From positions 124,001-188,000 of the forward strand of contig CBFFRP010000410.1 in the NCBI GenBank assembly GCA_965644295.1: a stretch of DNA of 64,000 nucleotides, in the 5' to 3' direction. Under the pieces are notes generated by a model that did not search any database, had not been told where the DNA came from, and worked only from the letters and a program-made list of their open reading frames with translations. This DNA is from Paraphysomonas bandaiensis (taxonomy: Eukaryota; Chrysophyceae). The first letter of the stretch is position 1, and every line of letters starts with the position of its first letter. A program made the translations under genes and the position numbers. This document shows, in pieces, positions 10,495-23,470 of the stretch.

Positions 10495-11616
10495 ATAAGC
10501 AGTGAGTGGTTGCATAGCTGTAAGTAGAATGAAATAGAAGTCAGATAAAATTTGCACTGTTGAATAGGTCATATGGCTGCACACTTACTTTTGTGAAAGT
10601 GTTTCATTGCGGCATTACGTGTATTACCTAACGATTATAGCCGACTTGTTAATTTTGTACTAATTAACGGGAGAATTTCCGAAATTTTATTTATGGCCAC
10701 GATATGTTAAAGTACACCCAACTCCTGTACGTTTAGTAGTGCATTAATATCGAGTGCACTATAAATTATATTGAAGTGAGGGTGAAACGCTTGAATTTGA
10801 ACATGCTAAGAAAGAACTACTTCTTATCATATGGTAAATTTGCATCTTATGGCGTCAAGCTTAGTTTTCCCGGTGTCGCAGTGAGTTAAACAGCAGGTTA
10901 AATGTCAATAATATTAATGCTTGTGATGGATGTAGATTCTACTCTACGTACACTAAGTTTGTCTTAATCGTTGTTGTGTGCATGTACTATTTAGTAACCT
11001 ATATAGTATTTGTAATGTAAGTATAGTTATATATAGCTTAACCGTACAGTTGTAATAAAAGAAATGTTGACAAGGTAGCTTTTACTATTCCCAGAACAGC
11101 CCCAACTTCATTCCTTTCTATGAACGGTCTAATGTACTAAATAAGAGTACTTTTACTAATCGATTGGCATATACTTATAATGTCGTATCTTATAATATTA
11201 GCACCATGGATAGCATACGTATAACAAGATATCCAAAGTTGACAAACAATTCAAAAGCTTGAGATTAATGTTCTCCTGATTCATAGATAGCATCGCTCAT
11301 TCCATGTTGGCTTGTGCAGGTCCCGTTTTTCAATTTTATAGCTCTCCAAATACACAGGACAATGACGTATAGAAGTCATATATAATCTCTATCCATTCGT
11401 ACATATATGTCTATTGTCCCAAGAAGCACGCATAAACACTTTTCACTTAAAATATGACCACATGCATTGCAGCGACCTATTAGAACAAGGAGGTGGCTAT
11501 TGGATTGCAATATATCTAGTCCATCTGTTGCAATATATTAGATAAGCAGCTGCTGTCAATATATTTTAACGGTTGAATGGCACTGTATTCTGTGCTCTGT
11601 ATTCTGTAATCGTTCG
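10495..11616. other. Intergenic, nothing recognised
   Basis: About 1.1 kb of AT-rich DNA between the 3' end of the carboxypeptidase gene and the 3' end of the gag fragment. No open frame, RNA gene or repeat was seen. Confidence 0.5.
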
Positions 11617-12198
11617 TCAAGTGCTTCCTTGTTTGGCCCCTTGATATTTCCCTCTTGACTCGGGTACCTTATGGGTCTGTTTGATAGCCCGCCATAGCAA
11701 CAAAGGGTCCTTGGTCTTGTTTATTTGCTCGTATTCATCCAATAGTTTAATTGCATCCAACGACCTGTTGCTTAAATGTCTCAGCATGTATCCGTAAAAT
11801 GATGTTCTGTTGTTTTGCATTGCTGCTATATGCCTATCTCTGGACTTGATCTTATGCTTCAGTAGCTCGAGCTCTATACCGTGCGGATCTTTACTTTCAT
11901 CATAATCTTCCCATTCCACTGGAGCTGGCTCGTAATATTCATCCAGTTCCAATAGTCTTGCAAGGTCTCCATACTTCTCCATAGCTTCCACCACCAGCTT
12001 CTGCTTGAATGTCGCCAGGTTGCTATGTGCACCATATCGTAATCTCGGCACTGAATCCGACGTCTCTTCGACTGTTTGCGATGGATGTCTTGCAAATCTA
12101 TTCGGTTTCTTGTTCATAGTCTTCTTCATAAATTCCTCTGACGGATGAAACACCCCCGTTGCCTCGTACAAAGCGTTTCTGCATATATATAACACCAT
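11617..12198 (-). mobile_element. Retrotransposon gag-like fragment
   Basis: One intact frame of 193 codons. The core reads EKYGDLARLLELDEYY, then an acidic linker, then a helical stretch ending DPLLLWRAIKQTHKV. The ending resembles the D-P-L-x-LW-x-AI-x-x-TH pattern of LTR-retrotransposon gag (UBN2/copia-type capsid) proteins. No zinc knuckle, protease, integrase or reverse transcriptase frame follows, and I see no LTRs. It is a solo gag relic or a captured gag domain. The first residues (MVLYIC) may not be coding, because ATATATGCAG there also looks like a splice acceptor; a later Met (MKKTMNKK) is an alternative start. An intact frame in an isolated gag could mean recent insertion or domestication; the sequence does not decide. 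Confidence 0.55.
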
Positions 12199-12851
12199 AC
12201 ACTTGAATGTACCCTATGCGTATCCTATACAGTCCCTTCAAGTACTAAACTGAAAATCCTCTATGTAATACACTGTATACAGTACTGTATATAAGAGGAA
12301 AGTTCAAGAATGTTTCTGTCATTTTTTTGTGAATGGTGAGAACTTTGTGCTGTACGCTTGTACTACATACGTACCGATGTACTGCCACTTCCTAGATACC
12401 TACAGCAGTACATATGTGTATATGTATCATATGATCCACTTGTACTGCTGTACTATGTATGGATTGACGACACAGTACATAGACATCTACATATAGACAC
12501 TGTAGGACTGTGTATACTGCTGTGTACATACATACATCATGTACGCCCAGTACATACACACACACATATATACATACATACACACCATACCCATAACTTA
12601 ACTTGATTTCATATCTCACTGAACAGCAACAGCCTCTCCTCACTCCATCATCTCTTCCCATCAACAAGAGACATTCCCTCTATCCTTTCAATTGCTGTTA
12701 CCTCTCCATCTATATCCCTATCCATCCATCCATTAGATATAGAGATATACACACACCTCTATAAGCCCTCTATAGCCCCCTGTAGCCCCTCTATATACCT
12801 CTATACATCCCTCTATAGCCCCCCTGTAGCCCTCTATACCATCCCAGCAAC
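12199..12851. repeat. Intergenic with low-complexity CTAT/CCC tracts
   Basis: Positions about 12520-12590 hold short ACAT/ACAC runs. Positions about 12755-12840 hold an imperfect minisatellite built from CCCTCTATAGCCCCC- and CTGTAGCCCCTCTATA-like words. It lies directly before the checkpoint kinase start codon, so it is probably in its 5' region. No coding frame is supported; open frames here come from the repeats. Confidence 0.6.
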
Positions 12852-15396
12852 ATGGACATAGACAGTCCCATACAAATCGAGTCATATCCTCCTGAAGATA
12901 TTCCCACACAAGCTGAAAGTGATACATTTATAGAAGTATACGAGAATACTGATGAGAATACAGAGTCGCCTGAGTTATGGGCTCGTCTAGTGAGCATATC
13001 CAGCACAAAAAGTCATATGGATTTATATCTATCCGCACCAGTTGATGGGAAGCATGGGGTGTATAAACTAGGCCGTTCTGCATCAGCTGATTTTCGATTT
13101 AATCAAAAGAGAATATCGAATGAGCATTGCTTTTTGTATTGTCGTCCAAGGTTTGCTGCATTATAGTCCTACAGTTTTGTATTAATACAATGAACAGTGC
13201 TGGCGATAAACAACTGCAGCCTTACATTGAAGATAATTCACAAAATGGCACTTATGTAAATGGCACGCGGCTTCATAAACATGTGCGTCGCTTATTGCAC
13301 AGTGGCGACGAGGTGTCACTCATCAACCCTGATGCTGGGAAGAAACCTGATGGAAAGCTCTCTCCAGAAGTTGAATCTGCCACTTTTTATGTGCACATAT
13401 TTCTTCCTGGAGCTACAGAACGAGGGACATCGAGTATGCCTACGCCTGCAACTGACACTGGTGGAGGTGAATTTGGCCATTTCGATGGTCATACGTAACT
13501 TGTGACTTAGGGTTAATGAGAAGTGGTACAGTAGCGCATCTTCTTAGCCAAGCTCGAAATATCACAGATTACTATGATGTGCGCGAACTGCTGGGAACTG
13601 GAGCAAACGGGCAGGTTTATCGCGCGATTCATCGCATTGACGGACATGAAGTGGCGGTTAAATTAACAGATATGAGGCAGTGTTATTTCCAGTGCTCTGT
13701 TATAACAGATGATGAAACGGGCAATCAGGTATTGTGATTTGTCATGCCCCACGTATTGAGCTTATCGAGTGCTGTATAGCTCATACAGCGTACGCCTACT
13801 GCTGATAAAGTGTTGAAAGAAGCGCACATGTTACGCTCGCTGGAGCATCCAAGGATTATTAGATTAGAAGACGTTTTTACAAATGGAAGCACTCTCTATA
13901 TGGTCATGGAAATGGTGAAAGGTGAGGATATAGGACGGGATTATATATGTCTTATCCTAGTGTAGGTGGTGACCTATTTGACAGAGTGGTTTCTAAGTCA
14001 AAGTATGATGAGGAAAAGGTATTGCTCCATTGGGCAATGGTTCGTATTTTATTTTTACTTAGGCACGCGTACTCATCCTGCAACTTCTGAGCGCTATTCA
14101 TTATCTACATAGTCGCAAAGTAGCTCACAGGTAAAGCGATAACATATTTTGTGAGCGTGTCATTCTGATTCGTGCGATAGAGACTTGAAACCGGAGAACA
14201 TATTGCTCGTTAGTAAGCAATCTGACGTGGATATTAAAGTCACGGGTAGGATAAGTAATTTTGACAGTAGTATGTAATTAAAGTGTTGTTTTCTTAGATT
14301 TCGGGCTTGCGAAAAGCGCCGATGAGGCAGGTGGATTGAAAACATATTGTGGCACTCCACAGTACTTTGCCCCTGAGGTACAAAAATATATACTAATTTT
14401 CAGAGAAAATTATGATATCTGTCGATGTAATGGTTTCAGGTGTTAGAGCAACAGTACAATTATTCCTCCGGCAAGACGTATTCTCTTGAGGCTGATATGT
14501 GGAGTGTTGGTGTTATCACTTACGCCCTCTTATGGTAGTTTATCCTAATCGAAATGTTGCATTTTTTTAATTTAAGTGAGCAGTGGTTCTCTTCCGTGGA
14601 GTACAGATGACCGAGCTCGCAATAGTGAAATACTCGCTGGTGCATATTCCATGCAAGGTATTTTTCTATGATTTGTAGTAGATTTTACACAACATAGTAG
14701 TGATCCCGGAAGTGTAGTGCAGTACTTACACTAATGCGGACCTGTGTAGGGCCTGTATGGGATAGTATATCCGCTGAAGGGAAAAGCTTTATAAGCCAGC
14801 TGATTATTGTAAACCCTGCTGCAAGATTAACTGCGAGCCAAGCTCTGCAGCATTTGTGGTTTGATCCAGTAAGCCATTTGAAGGATCGCTATGTGGTATC
14901 ACCATCTCTTGCCACGAGCGTGGACGTTAATAGAGATAGTACTACAGAAGCCGTGAATGTGATGGTGGCACCTGCAGATAACACCATGCCACCGCCTACA
15001 CAGCCACCAACGACACGAGGAAAGAAGAGAAAACAAGACTTTGCCGCTGAAAATGGCACAACTGAGGTGAGGTGCGAGCGTCGTACAACAAGACGTTCCA
15101 GTGCAGCAAGGAAGCTGGATGATGATTCAACATCGTCAGGAGAAAATGGCACAACTGAGGAGAGGTGCGAGCGTCGTACAACAAGACGTTCCAGTGCAAC
15201 GAAGAATGTGGATGATGATTCAACATCATCAGGAATAGATGGCACAACCGAGGAGAGATTTGAGCGTCGGACAACAAGGCGTTCCAGTGCAACAAGGAAT
15301 CTGGATGATGACTCAACATCATCGGGAACATCATCAGGTGAAAATTCAGTTAATAGTATCAAAACTATGTCCTCACGGCGAACAAGAAAAAAGTAA
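12852..15396 (+). CDS. CHK2/RAD53-type checkpoint kinase with FHA domain
   Basis: Eleven exons: 12852-13150, 13198-13466, 13511-13728, 13789-13921, 13966-14018, 14063-14130, 14181-14245, 14298-14377, 14440-14534, 14584-14657, 14750-15396. Every junction keeps the frame; total 666 residues. The FHA domain has LGRSASADF, KRISNEHC and DNSQNGTYVNG, which bind phosphothreonine. The kinase domain has the glycine loop LGTGANG (217-223), Lys240, HRDLKPEN, DFG (369-371) and APE (393-395), so it should be active. FHA plus kinase in this order is the CHK2/RAD53/CDS1 architecture, the effector of ATM/ATR signalling after DNA damage. A basic KKRK (543-546) is a likely nuclear signal. The tail carries three 31-residue repeats from about 552, 583 and 614, each with ERRTTRRSSA then DDDSTSSG. 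I see no clear SQ/TQ cluster N-terminal to the FHA. Exon 3 has a slightly odd insert (about 243-262) after the catalytic Lys. Confidence 0.93.
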
Positions 15397-16301
15397 TCTT
15401 GGAAATGATGAGAATACTCAAGCGACGTTATTGTCGTTGAAGAGAGTTTGATATAAGTACCGAAGTGATTTATGACATCACTGCAGTAGGTTTTATTGTC
15501 ATTATACATTATATACAGTTTGATGTAAGTTAATATAGTCTCTCTTTACCCTTTATTGGTTGTGCAAGTAATTATGGCAACAAAGAATGGTATATGCACC
15601 CACAACTTACACAACATACGAGATTAGTTTACTCTTGATAATTATTAGCCACCAATCCATACTGTTTAAACTTCTACCAAGGAGCGCGATCACTAATTTC
15701 AGCCTGTATTACAAATTTAACGCATTGTTGTCATTGACAAAGGAACTCCCCCATGCAGGTCAATTAATTGCCATCAATAATAAAATTGCAATAATTGAAA
15801 TTGAGACATCAAATCAAAATTGCAATTATAATTTTTTAATGAGTTTCGCTGTTTGGGAGAAATTCAAAGCTAAAGTTCAAAGTTAATAATTTAAAGATAT
15901 TTGAAGAATACAGAAGTAGATAACTGCATTATGAGAACTAATGTCATGATATTAATCATTGTAGTGATACTGAAATATCGACCTTCTTTAAGATTGTATA
16001 GAAATGATACAACATGAATTTGGTGATTGACGGAATTGCACTGATTGATATTATGATATCATAAGTTTGTTCTATACTATATATTATATTACAATATGTT
16101 TCTAACTTATAATAATAATATCATCATTTAGAGTAAAAGTATTGTTTAGTGTTATGTCATTTTCTCCGGCTTGTTTCAATTTATTTCCAATAAAAGTTGT
16201 TCAAAACTGCATTTTTATTGATAAAAATCTAACATTGATGAAAGACTATAATATCCATATAGGATTATCTTACATACTAATTCATTTCCTTCATTGGCGA
16301 T
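15397..16301. other. Intergenic, nothing recognised
   Basis: AT-rich DNA after the kinase. An open frame of 99 codons at 15587-15886 has no recognised features or splice context and was not called. Confidence 0.4.
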
Positions 16302-16975
16302 ATGAGCGATAAACTGGCACTACAAGTCATTGCACGAGTGTTCTTTGAGAAAGTAAATGATAAGAACGAAGAGGCTCAATATAGAGACTTGGAAAAATAC
16401 CGGGAGTGTCCTCTGTAGGAAAGAAGGGTTATGGAGCAACATGTCGCAGCACGCCATCAAACACAATGGATGGGAAGAGAATGTTTAGGCTGACCAGCGA
16501 GGAGGTGGTGCAATCGATAAATATGTTGAGCACAAAGTATTACATCAAGCGTGGAAATCGTATCACTGATTGGAGTGGGTGATGATAGATGATCTTCCTT
16601 TTGATAATATAAAAACCATTGACGCGAAAGAACACCAGGTTGAGTAATATTTCGATATCAACATTGATGAGGTATATATAGAAGCCTTGGACTTCGAGGT
16701 CAAAAGCAATGCTTCCAATGCATTTCGGTTTGATTGTTGATGGATGGACGTGCAGCACGGAACGTTGATGGATGATGGCAGTGAGAGTCTAGTTCAAAAA
16801 AAAAGTGCAACGTTTGATTCATGGTAGCAGGCAGCGGAAGTGAATACGTCTTATTTGCTGGTTGTTACAGCATGAAGCACTTGCATGCCACAACCAATAG
16901 GATTGAAAGGTTGTTCAGTAGAGCTAAGATTTAGAATTGCTTGTGTTTTTACGTATGAACCGTTGCCTCTGAAAT
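16302..16975 (+). mobile_element. Decayed hAT-family transposase (BED-type, oomycete-like)
   Basis: Pieces of one protein appear in order in different frames with stops between them. An N-terminal ALQVIARVFFEKVND stretch is followed by a Cys and a later HVAARHQ, recalling a BED zinc finger. Next comes a DDLPFDNI-like piece at about 16585, then FGLIVDGWT at about 16724-16747, and finally IERLFSRAK (16902-16928) and LLVFLRMN (about 16937-16960). The DGWT motif near the catalytic region and the ERLFSRAK...LRMN ending are typical of hAT transposases and their C-terminal dimerisation region. At under 700 bp it is a deletion derivative of a normal transposase of about 600 residues. It cannot encode a working enzyme. 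No terminal inverted repeats or 8-bp target duplication were located. Confidence 0.65.
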
Positions 16976-17466
16976 GAAGTTTATTATAATATTATAATTA
17001 ACTACAACCTGCGTCAAATAATAAATAATAGACAATTAATTGATACGCAGCCCTGCCCCCATGTTTTCAGATAATATGTATATGAAAGTCTGATTATTAC
17101 ATTTCAGATAATATGTACTTATTACATAATACTTCTAGTAGACAGGAATTTATCGTACGCTAATAATGCATAATACAATAGGTCAACGTATAATATCAAT
17201 GTATTATTGCATAATCCATATATATGCTGCTCCATATCGATACTGTATATAGAAAACAGAAAACGATTTCTCGATAGCTTTTCTTCTTCATAAATTACTA
17301 AAATAACGATATTTTACTTATTTAATCAAAATAATATGAATGTAATTAAGTCTATACGAACAATAAGAGAAACAGCTATGTTCTTCACGACGATACGAGG
17401 CATTTTCAGTGATGTAAACGCATAAAACATAAAATTTCAATATACTTTCCAATTCTTGATGAATCG
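16976..17466. other. Intergenic, nothing recognised
   Basis: Very AT-rich DNA with several TAATA-type runs between the hAT relic and the 3' end of the minus-strand membrane protein gene. Confidence 0.4.
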
Positions 17467-19089
17467 TTACTCCGAAGGAACATAATCATCTACATGAGTT
17501 TGGTAGTCGTAATGACCGTACTCGACTGGTTTGCGGTTAATTGCAGTCATTGCAAGATCATTCTCTGCTTTAATAGCCTCTGATGTTGTAGCTAGTAGAA
17601 ACGATGGAGAGCGATACGGACTGAGCAGTGGCGGATCACGAACTTCGCCTGTGTCAAATGAAGGATTGCTTTTAGCTTTCGCCAAGTCTGGCTGACCGCT
17701 GCCATTCCGATGACTTGTCTCCAGAACAGAATCTAACCCGCTATTTTGTCTTGACATGGAAAATACGGACAGTTTCCGTCCACTCATAGAATGGTGAGGC
17801 GACTTTGTTGGGCTCGACACTTTACTGTCCATTTTACTCTCCGCCTCCTCCTTATCCAATTTTCTAATATCGATAACCATTTGCTTGCTATAGTTATTCG
17901 CATTCCAAGCGGTCATATTGGCATAAAACACAAGCTAAAAACAGAATCGTGAGCACAAAGTAATCAAAATGGTATAGTGCTTGACGAGAATGTGTAACAT
18001 TGTTCATCCGAATGTGACTTACCGCACCGATTCCGCCTACCAACATGACGAATAAACCTACAGCTGCTGCAGTGGGTTCAAACATAGATAACATGGCGCA
18101 TGCCATTGCACCAAATAATGCCACAGCATCCATACATAATAGGGTTGTCAATACCCCCACCAAATAACCGTACTTGGCTGCGAAGTCAACACGAAGGGCT
18201 TTCGAGTATGAGTTGACATATTGTTGGTGAATCCCAATAGTCAAAAGAACAGAGATTAAGGACATAACAGTAGTAACACACATAAGCACCACCTGTAAGT
18301 CGCATTATTAAGACGTAGAAAGAATAAATCAACTCACATATAATGACACGTAAAAGTCATCCTTCTTGGCCTCTCCTTGGCCATTGAATCCAAAGGACGG
18401 AGGCTCGAGTGTAGCAGGAATTGATATTGTCATAAAGAGAGTTGCTACTAGCCCGTAGTTCGGAAGAGTCTCTTTGAAATATTCATCCGGATCGCCACCA
18501 GCACGCTCCCAGTCACGCCTGTCAGTCAACAACTATTAGGTGTAAAAGATTTTCAGCAAATGACAATACGTCCCACACACTATCACAATAAGTAAATGGA
18601 AACTACAGACTATATACTATCAACTACACAATAAAACAGATGCTGTTAAAACAAGAGAGTAACATACCAAAAAGTTGGACTATTGAGATCAAATAACTCA
18701 TCCAATTCAAATGAATCTCCAGCCACTTTCATATTATCTAATTGTTCTAATCTCTCTTGTTGTATAGCATCTCCATGATAATTTAATATATGCATCTTAC
18801 GATCGTTTATTAGTGAGGTTTGTCTGAGTAGGCTGCCTCTGCGGGCTGATACGGTTTCCCCTTTTAAGTTTTGTAAGAATTTTGAATTGCGTCTTTCATT
18901 ATGTGTATCTGTATGAACACGTGAATGTCTACGATCATTAATATGATTATGATGTGGTCCATGTGTGTGTGTATGTGTATGTGTATGTGGATCTATGGGG
19001 TCCTTAACATCAGCTGGACTCTCCTCATTATCAGCTGGAACTATCTTCCATTTTGATGTTTGACGGGCAAGACGTTGACTTGGAATCAT
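17467..19089 (-). CDS. Multi-pass membrane protein of unknown function, His-rich N-terminus
   Basis: Four exons (19089-18668, 18518-18338, 18292-18023, 17934-17467) give 446 residues, with all junctions in frame. The N-terminal 140 residues are polar and cytosol-like, with a histidine tract (HTHTHTHTHGPHHNH, about residues 36-50) and Arg/Ser-rich sites. The motif FDLNSPTFWRDWERAGG precedes about four hydrophobic helices (YGLVATLFMTISIPA, VVLMCVTTVMSLISVLL, YLVGVLTTLLCMDAVALFGA, AAAVGLFVMLVGGIGA). The C-terminal 130 residues are again polar, with SP/TP motifs. I do not recognise the family. The His tract might bind metal, but nothing else supports a transporter call. The His codons coincide with a TGTGTG-like microsatellite (about 18961-18985). 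Confidence 0.75.
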
Positions 19090-19294
19090 GTTCCTGTATG
19101 AGGATTAATAGAAAAGTGAGGTAAGATTCATTATGTGTGTGTAAAGGGGTTAGAGGGAATGTACGCTGGTTATGTATAGAAATGTGAGGGTATTTTGAAC
19201 AACTAGAACTGCCCGTATGCTCCGACCTACTGCTGTGTTGCTGTACGGTGATGTACAGTGTATTGAAGTGAATCCAATATCAGTTTCAGTGCCT

Positions 19295-19759
19295 GTATGT
19301 ATGTATGTATGTATGTATGTATGTATGTATGTATGTATGTATGTATGTATGTATGTATGTATGTATGTATGTATGTATGTATGTATGTATGTATGTATGT
19401 ATGTATGTATGTATGTATGTATGTATGTATGTATGTATGTATGTATGTATGTATGTATGTATGTATGTATGTATGTATGTATGTATGTATGTATGTATGT
19501 ATGTATGTATGTATGTATGTATGTATGTATGTATGTATGTATGTAGGTAGGTAGGTAGGTAGGTAGGTAGGTAGGTAGGTAGGTAGGTAGGTAGGTAGGT
19601 AGGTAGGTAGGTAGGTAGGTAGGTATGTATGTATGTATGTATGTATGTATGTATGTATGTAGGTAGGTAGGTAGGTAGGTAGGTAGGTAGGTATGTATGT
19701 ATGTATGTATGTAGGTAGGTAGGTAGGTAGGTAGGTAGGTAGGTAGGTAGGTAGGTAGG

Positions 19760-19793
<34 letters not shown>

Positions 19794-20107
19794 TGTATGT
19801 ATGTATGTATGTATGTATGTATGTATGTATGTATGTATGTATGTATGTATGTATGTATGTATGTATGTATGTATGTATGTATGTATGTATGTAGGTAGGT
19901 AGGTAGGTAGGTAGGTAGGTAGGTAGGTAGGTAGGTAGGTAGGTATGTATGTATGTATGTATGTATGTATGTATGTATGTATGTATGTATGTATGTATGT
20001 ATGTATGTATGTATGTATGTATGTATGTATGTAGGTAGGTAGGTAGGTAGGTAGGTAGGTAGGTAGGTAGGTAGGTAGGTAGGTAGGTAGGTAGGTAGGT
20101 AGGTAGG

Positions 20108-20141
<34 letters not shown>

Positions 20142-20192
20142 TGTATGTATGTATGTATGTATGTATGTATGTATGTATGTATGTATGTATGT
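19295..20192. repeat. Composite (ATGT)n / (AGGT)n microsatellite, about 0.9 kb
   Basis: Long blocks of ATGT alternate with blocks of AGGT in phase, with two ATAT interruptions (about 19760 and 20107). It sits between divergent genes: the membrane protein start is 206 bp to the left and the RAB6 start about 240 bp to the right. The repeat-derived open frames on both strands (YIHT, CMYV, YLPT peptides) are not genes. Confidence 0.97.
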
Positions 20193-20379
20193 ACATGAGC
20201 GTGCAGTATCAAGTAGGTAGATAAGTACTCTCGGTCCTGTGGTACCATATATGCTGCTGTACGATGGTGTACTATACGGTATACTTTTGTACATTTGTAG
20301 CATGTTTAGGTTGATTTTTGCAGTTAGGGTGTCAATAGGATACGTCGAGTGGCACTATCACACATATCACCCACACTAG

Positions 20380-21447
<1,068 letters not shown>

Positions 21448-22190
21448 CTAATTTTGTTTTTCCACCACATCTATCTCTGCATACGATCAATGTCTTGAAG
21501 ACTCCGTATTTCATAGTAGTTAGGCACAACCCCTTGTCATATTATCTAGCAGACTATGTTAATTGTGGGTGGTGTGGAATTGTCAATGATATCTCGTATC
21601 TAGTAAACTTCTATTCTTGATTAGCTAGGTCATTAATAATGATGAATACTTTAGTCTGATATGCTTCATTCTGTCTCAATCACCTATCACACCATAAGCT
21701 GGATAGCTGGAATATAGTGTGGCGAACCTAGCAGGGTTGCGTATGGTAATCTTGGATATCTTTCACCAATTAAAGACCTGCTCTAATGGTATTGCCTCTA
21801 CACACCAATACAAATGTGGCTAGCGCAGAGTGTAGTCGATTGTTCCAGCAAAGACTTCTCAACTTATAAAAGCCTCCAAATATAAGACATCAACAGTAGC
21901 CACAAAAATAACATATATAGTTCGTATTCATGGTAAAGTTAACAGCAATATGATAAATTTCATTTAATCTCTTAGTATCTAAATATAGTCGTCCTAAGAA
22001 GATTCTCATCAATCATGTATTTAAATGAGAACTATAACATGTAACATATATCACACAGAACAAGCAAAATACTTTCAAAATAGGACACTTGAACACAAGA
22101 TATAAAGTGAGCTTAAGCAATACGAGTCCCTTGACGAGCAAACAAAATACAGTAGCATATCAGCACATCATGAATAACAGCACAAAAATA
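21448..22190. other. Intergenic between convergent genes, nothing recognised
   Basis: About 740 bp between the 3' end of RAB6 and the 3' end of the minus-strand 7TM gene. No coding frame, repeat or RNA gene was identified. Confidence 0.5.
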
Positions 22191-23159
22191 TTAGACGTTA
22201 ACGTCATAGCTTACAGACGATGCTGGAGATGTCAACCCAAACGCTGTTTTTATCAAGAGGCTATTGAGCATTGGATTGGAGTTCTCTGATATATCACTCG
22301 ACAAAATGGGATCACCATTTGTTGAGCTGTGCCTCCGAAGCCAGGGCACATTCTCCACTTGAACAGCCCTCTCGTTATCCACTATACTGTAGTAAATATA
22401 CGCCAGATTGAAAAATATACCTGAACAACTGATACCAAGGGCGGACATGTGGCCATGTACCGCACTCGCATTGCCCGTAGAAAGTACGGTGAAAAAATAT
22501 GTACCACTAGGGATTAGTGCGATTGACAGTATTACAGGATAGGGTAAAAGTGGACGCAGGAGCGGAAGTAACGTATTCGATGATTTGAAAGAGAGCAGGA
22601 CAGCAGTATACACGGTACATATCAAATTCAACATGAAACACACATAGATCGGCAATACAAACGTAAAAACATACGCCAGCCGCTGCGTGTGCACAGCTTT
22701 CGAGTTATCAATGAAATCAGCACTCTCTCTACTTTCAATATCGCAGAATATATGTGCTGTGTGTATACTCATGGAAGCTAATAGACACATAGTACCCACT
22801 GCAAATGCCAAAGCAATACCGCGTTTGATAATATTAGGAGCCGGTGTTTTGGATGTTAGAATAATATAAAATATAGACACAGATATAACAACAATAGTAA
22901 TCGATTTATACATTCCACCAACTTGATACATATACTCCTGTATAGAACAAACCGTATAGGGATTGTCGTACTTCGGCCCTATCAACCAACTCCCACACTG
23001 GACTATGTCCCAACACGCAAGCATTGACGAATACTGATGATATCTTTGTCGTTTAAGTTTCTCACATGATAAAACTTTCCATACAACCATACATGAAAGC
23101 ATGAATGATATAGAACATGGCACTAGCCAGTAGTAATACCAGTTATGTAGTGTTTCCAT
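22191..23159 (-). CDS. Seven-transmembrane receptor-like protein (cAMP-receptor-like)
   Basis: A single 322-codon exon. Seven hydrophobic segments are visible: about residues 10-30, 46-60, 82-102, 113-132, 162-190, 207-227 and 240-263. A cytosol-like tail of about 55 residues follows, rich in Ser and Asn, as expected for a regulated receptor tail. Paired Cys sites lie before TM3 (TVCSIQEYMYQ) and in the loop after TM4. The WDIVQCGSWL and CSIQEY region suggests the Dictyostelium cAMP-receptor/secretin-like GPCR group, a weak resemblance from memory. No E/DRY motif is seen. A GPCR role in the plasma membrane is inferred from topology only. A second 7TM gene of similar plan lies at 53453-54452. 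Confidence 0.65.
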   Translation of the reverse strand: METLHNWYYYWLVPCSISFMLSCMVVWKVLSCEKLKRQRYHQYSSMLACWDIVQCGSWLIGPKYDNPYTVCSIQEYMYQVGGMYKSITIVVISVSIFYIILTSKTPAPNIIKRGIALAFAVGTMCLLASMSIHTAHIFCDIESRESADFIDNSKAVHTQRLAYVFTFVLPIYVCFMLNLICTVYTAVLLSFKSSNTLLPLLRPLLPYPVILSIALIPSGTYFFTVLSTGNASAVHGHMSALGISCSGIFFNLAYIYYSIVDNERAVQVENVPWLRRHSSTNGDPILSSDISENSNPMLNSLLIKTAFGLTSPASSVSYDVNV

Positions 23160-23372
23160 AGGGATGTATGGTATAAGGTGATGGGAGATATGACTGGCTA
23201 AGATATGAGAGGTAATGAGACTAATGTTAGGTGAGGGGTGTCATGTAATAGAGGGGAATAGGGTTAAGTTTGTTGGGAGGTGTGATGTGATGTGATATAC
23301 TGAGATATGATGCGGTTAAATTGACCACGAGGAGTATCTATCCGACACATGTATATGTACAGCACCAGCAGC

Positions 23373-23375
<3 letters not shown>

Positions 23376-23403
<28 letters not shown>

Positions 23404-23470
23404 TGTATGTATGTATGTATGTATGTATGTATGTAGGTAGGTAGGTAGGTAGGTAGGTAGGTAGGTAGGT
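23376..23470. repeat. (ATGT)n then (AGGT)n microsatellite
   Basis: A shorter array with the same ATGT-to-AGGT composition as the one at 19295. It begins 217 bp upstream of the 7TM start codon, and the EGF/GQPT gene starts 386 bp to the right. The remaining parts of 23160-23856 show no gene. Confidence 0.95.

Noticed and set aside
14889-15509. Long minus-strand frames opposite the checkpoint kinase tail
   Set aside because: They arise from the 93-bp coding repeat; the plus strand encodes a complete kinase ending here.
15587-15886. 99-codon plus-strand frame
   Set aside because: No recognisable domain, no splice partners and AT-rich codons; likely chance.
19150-20303. Frames of more than 300 codons encoding YIHT/YLPT repeats
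   Set aside because: These are artefacts of a stop-free tetranucleotide microsatellite read in all frames.
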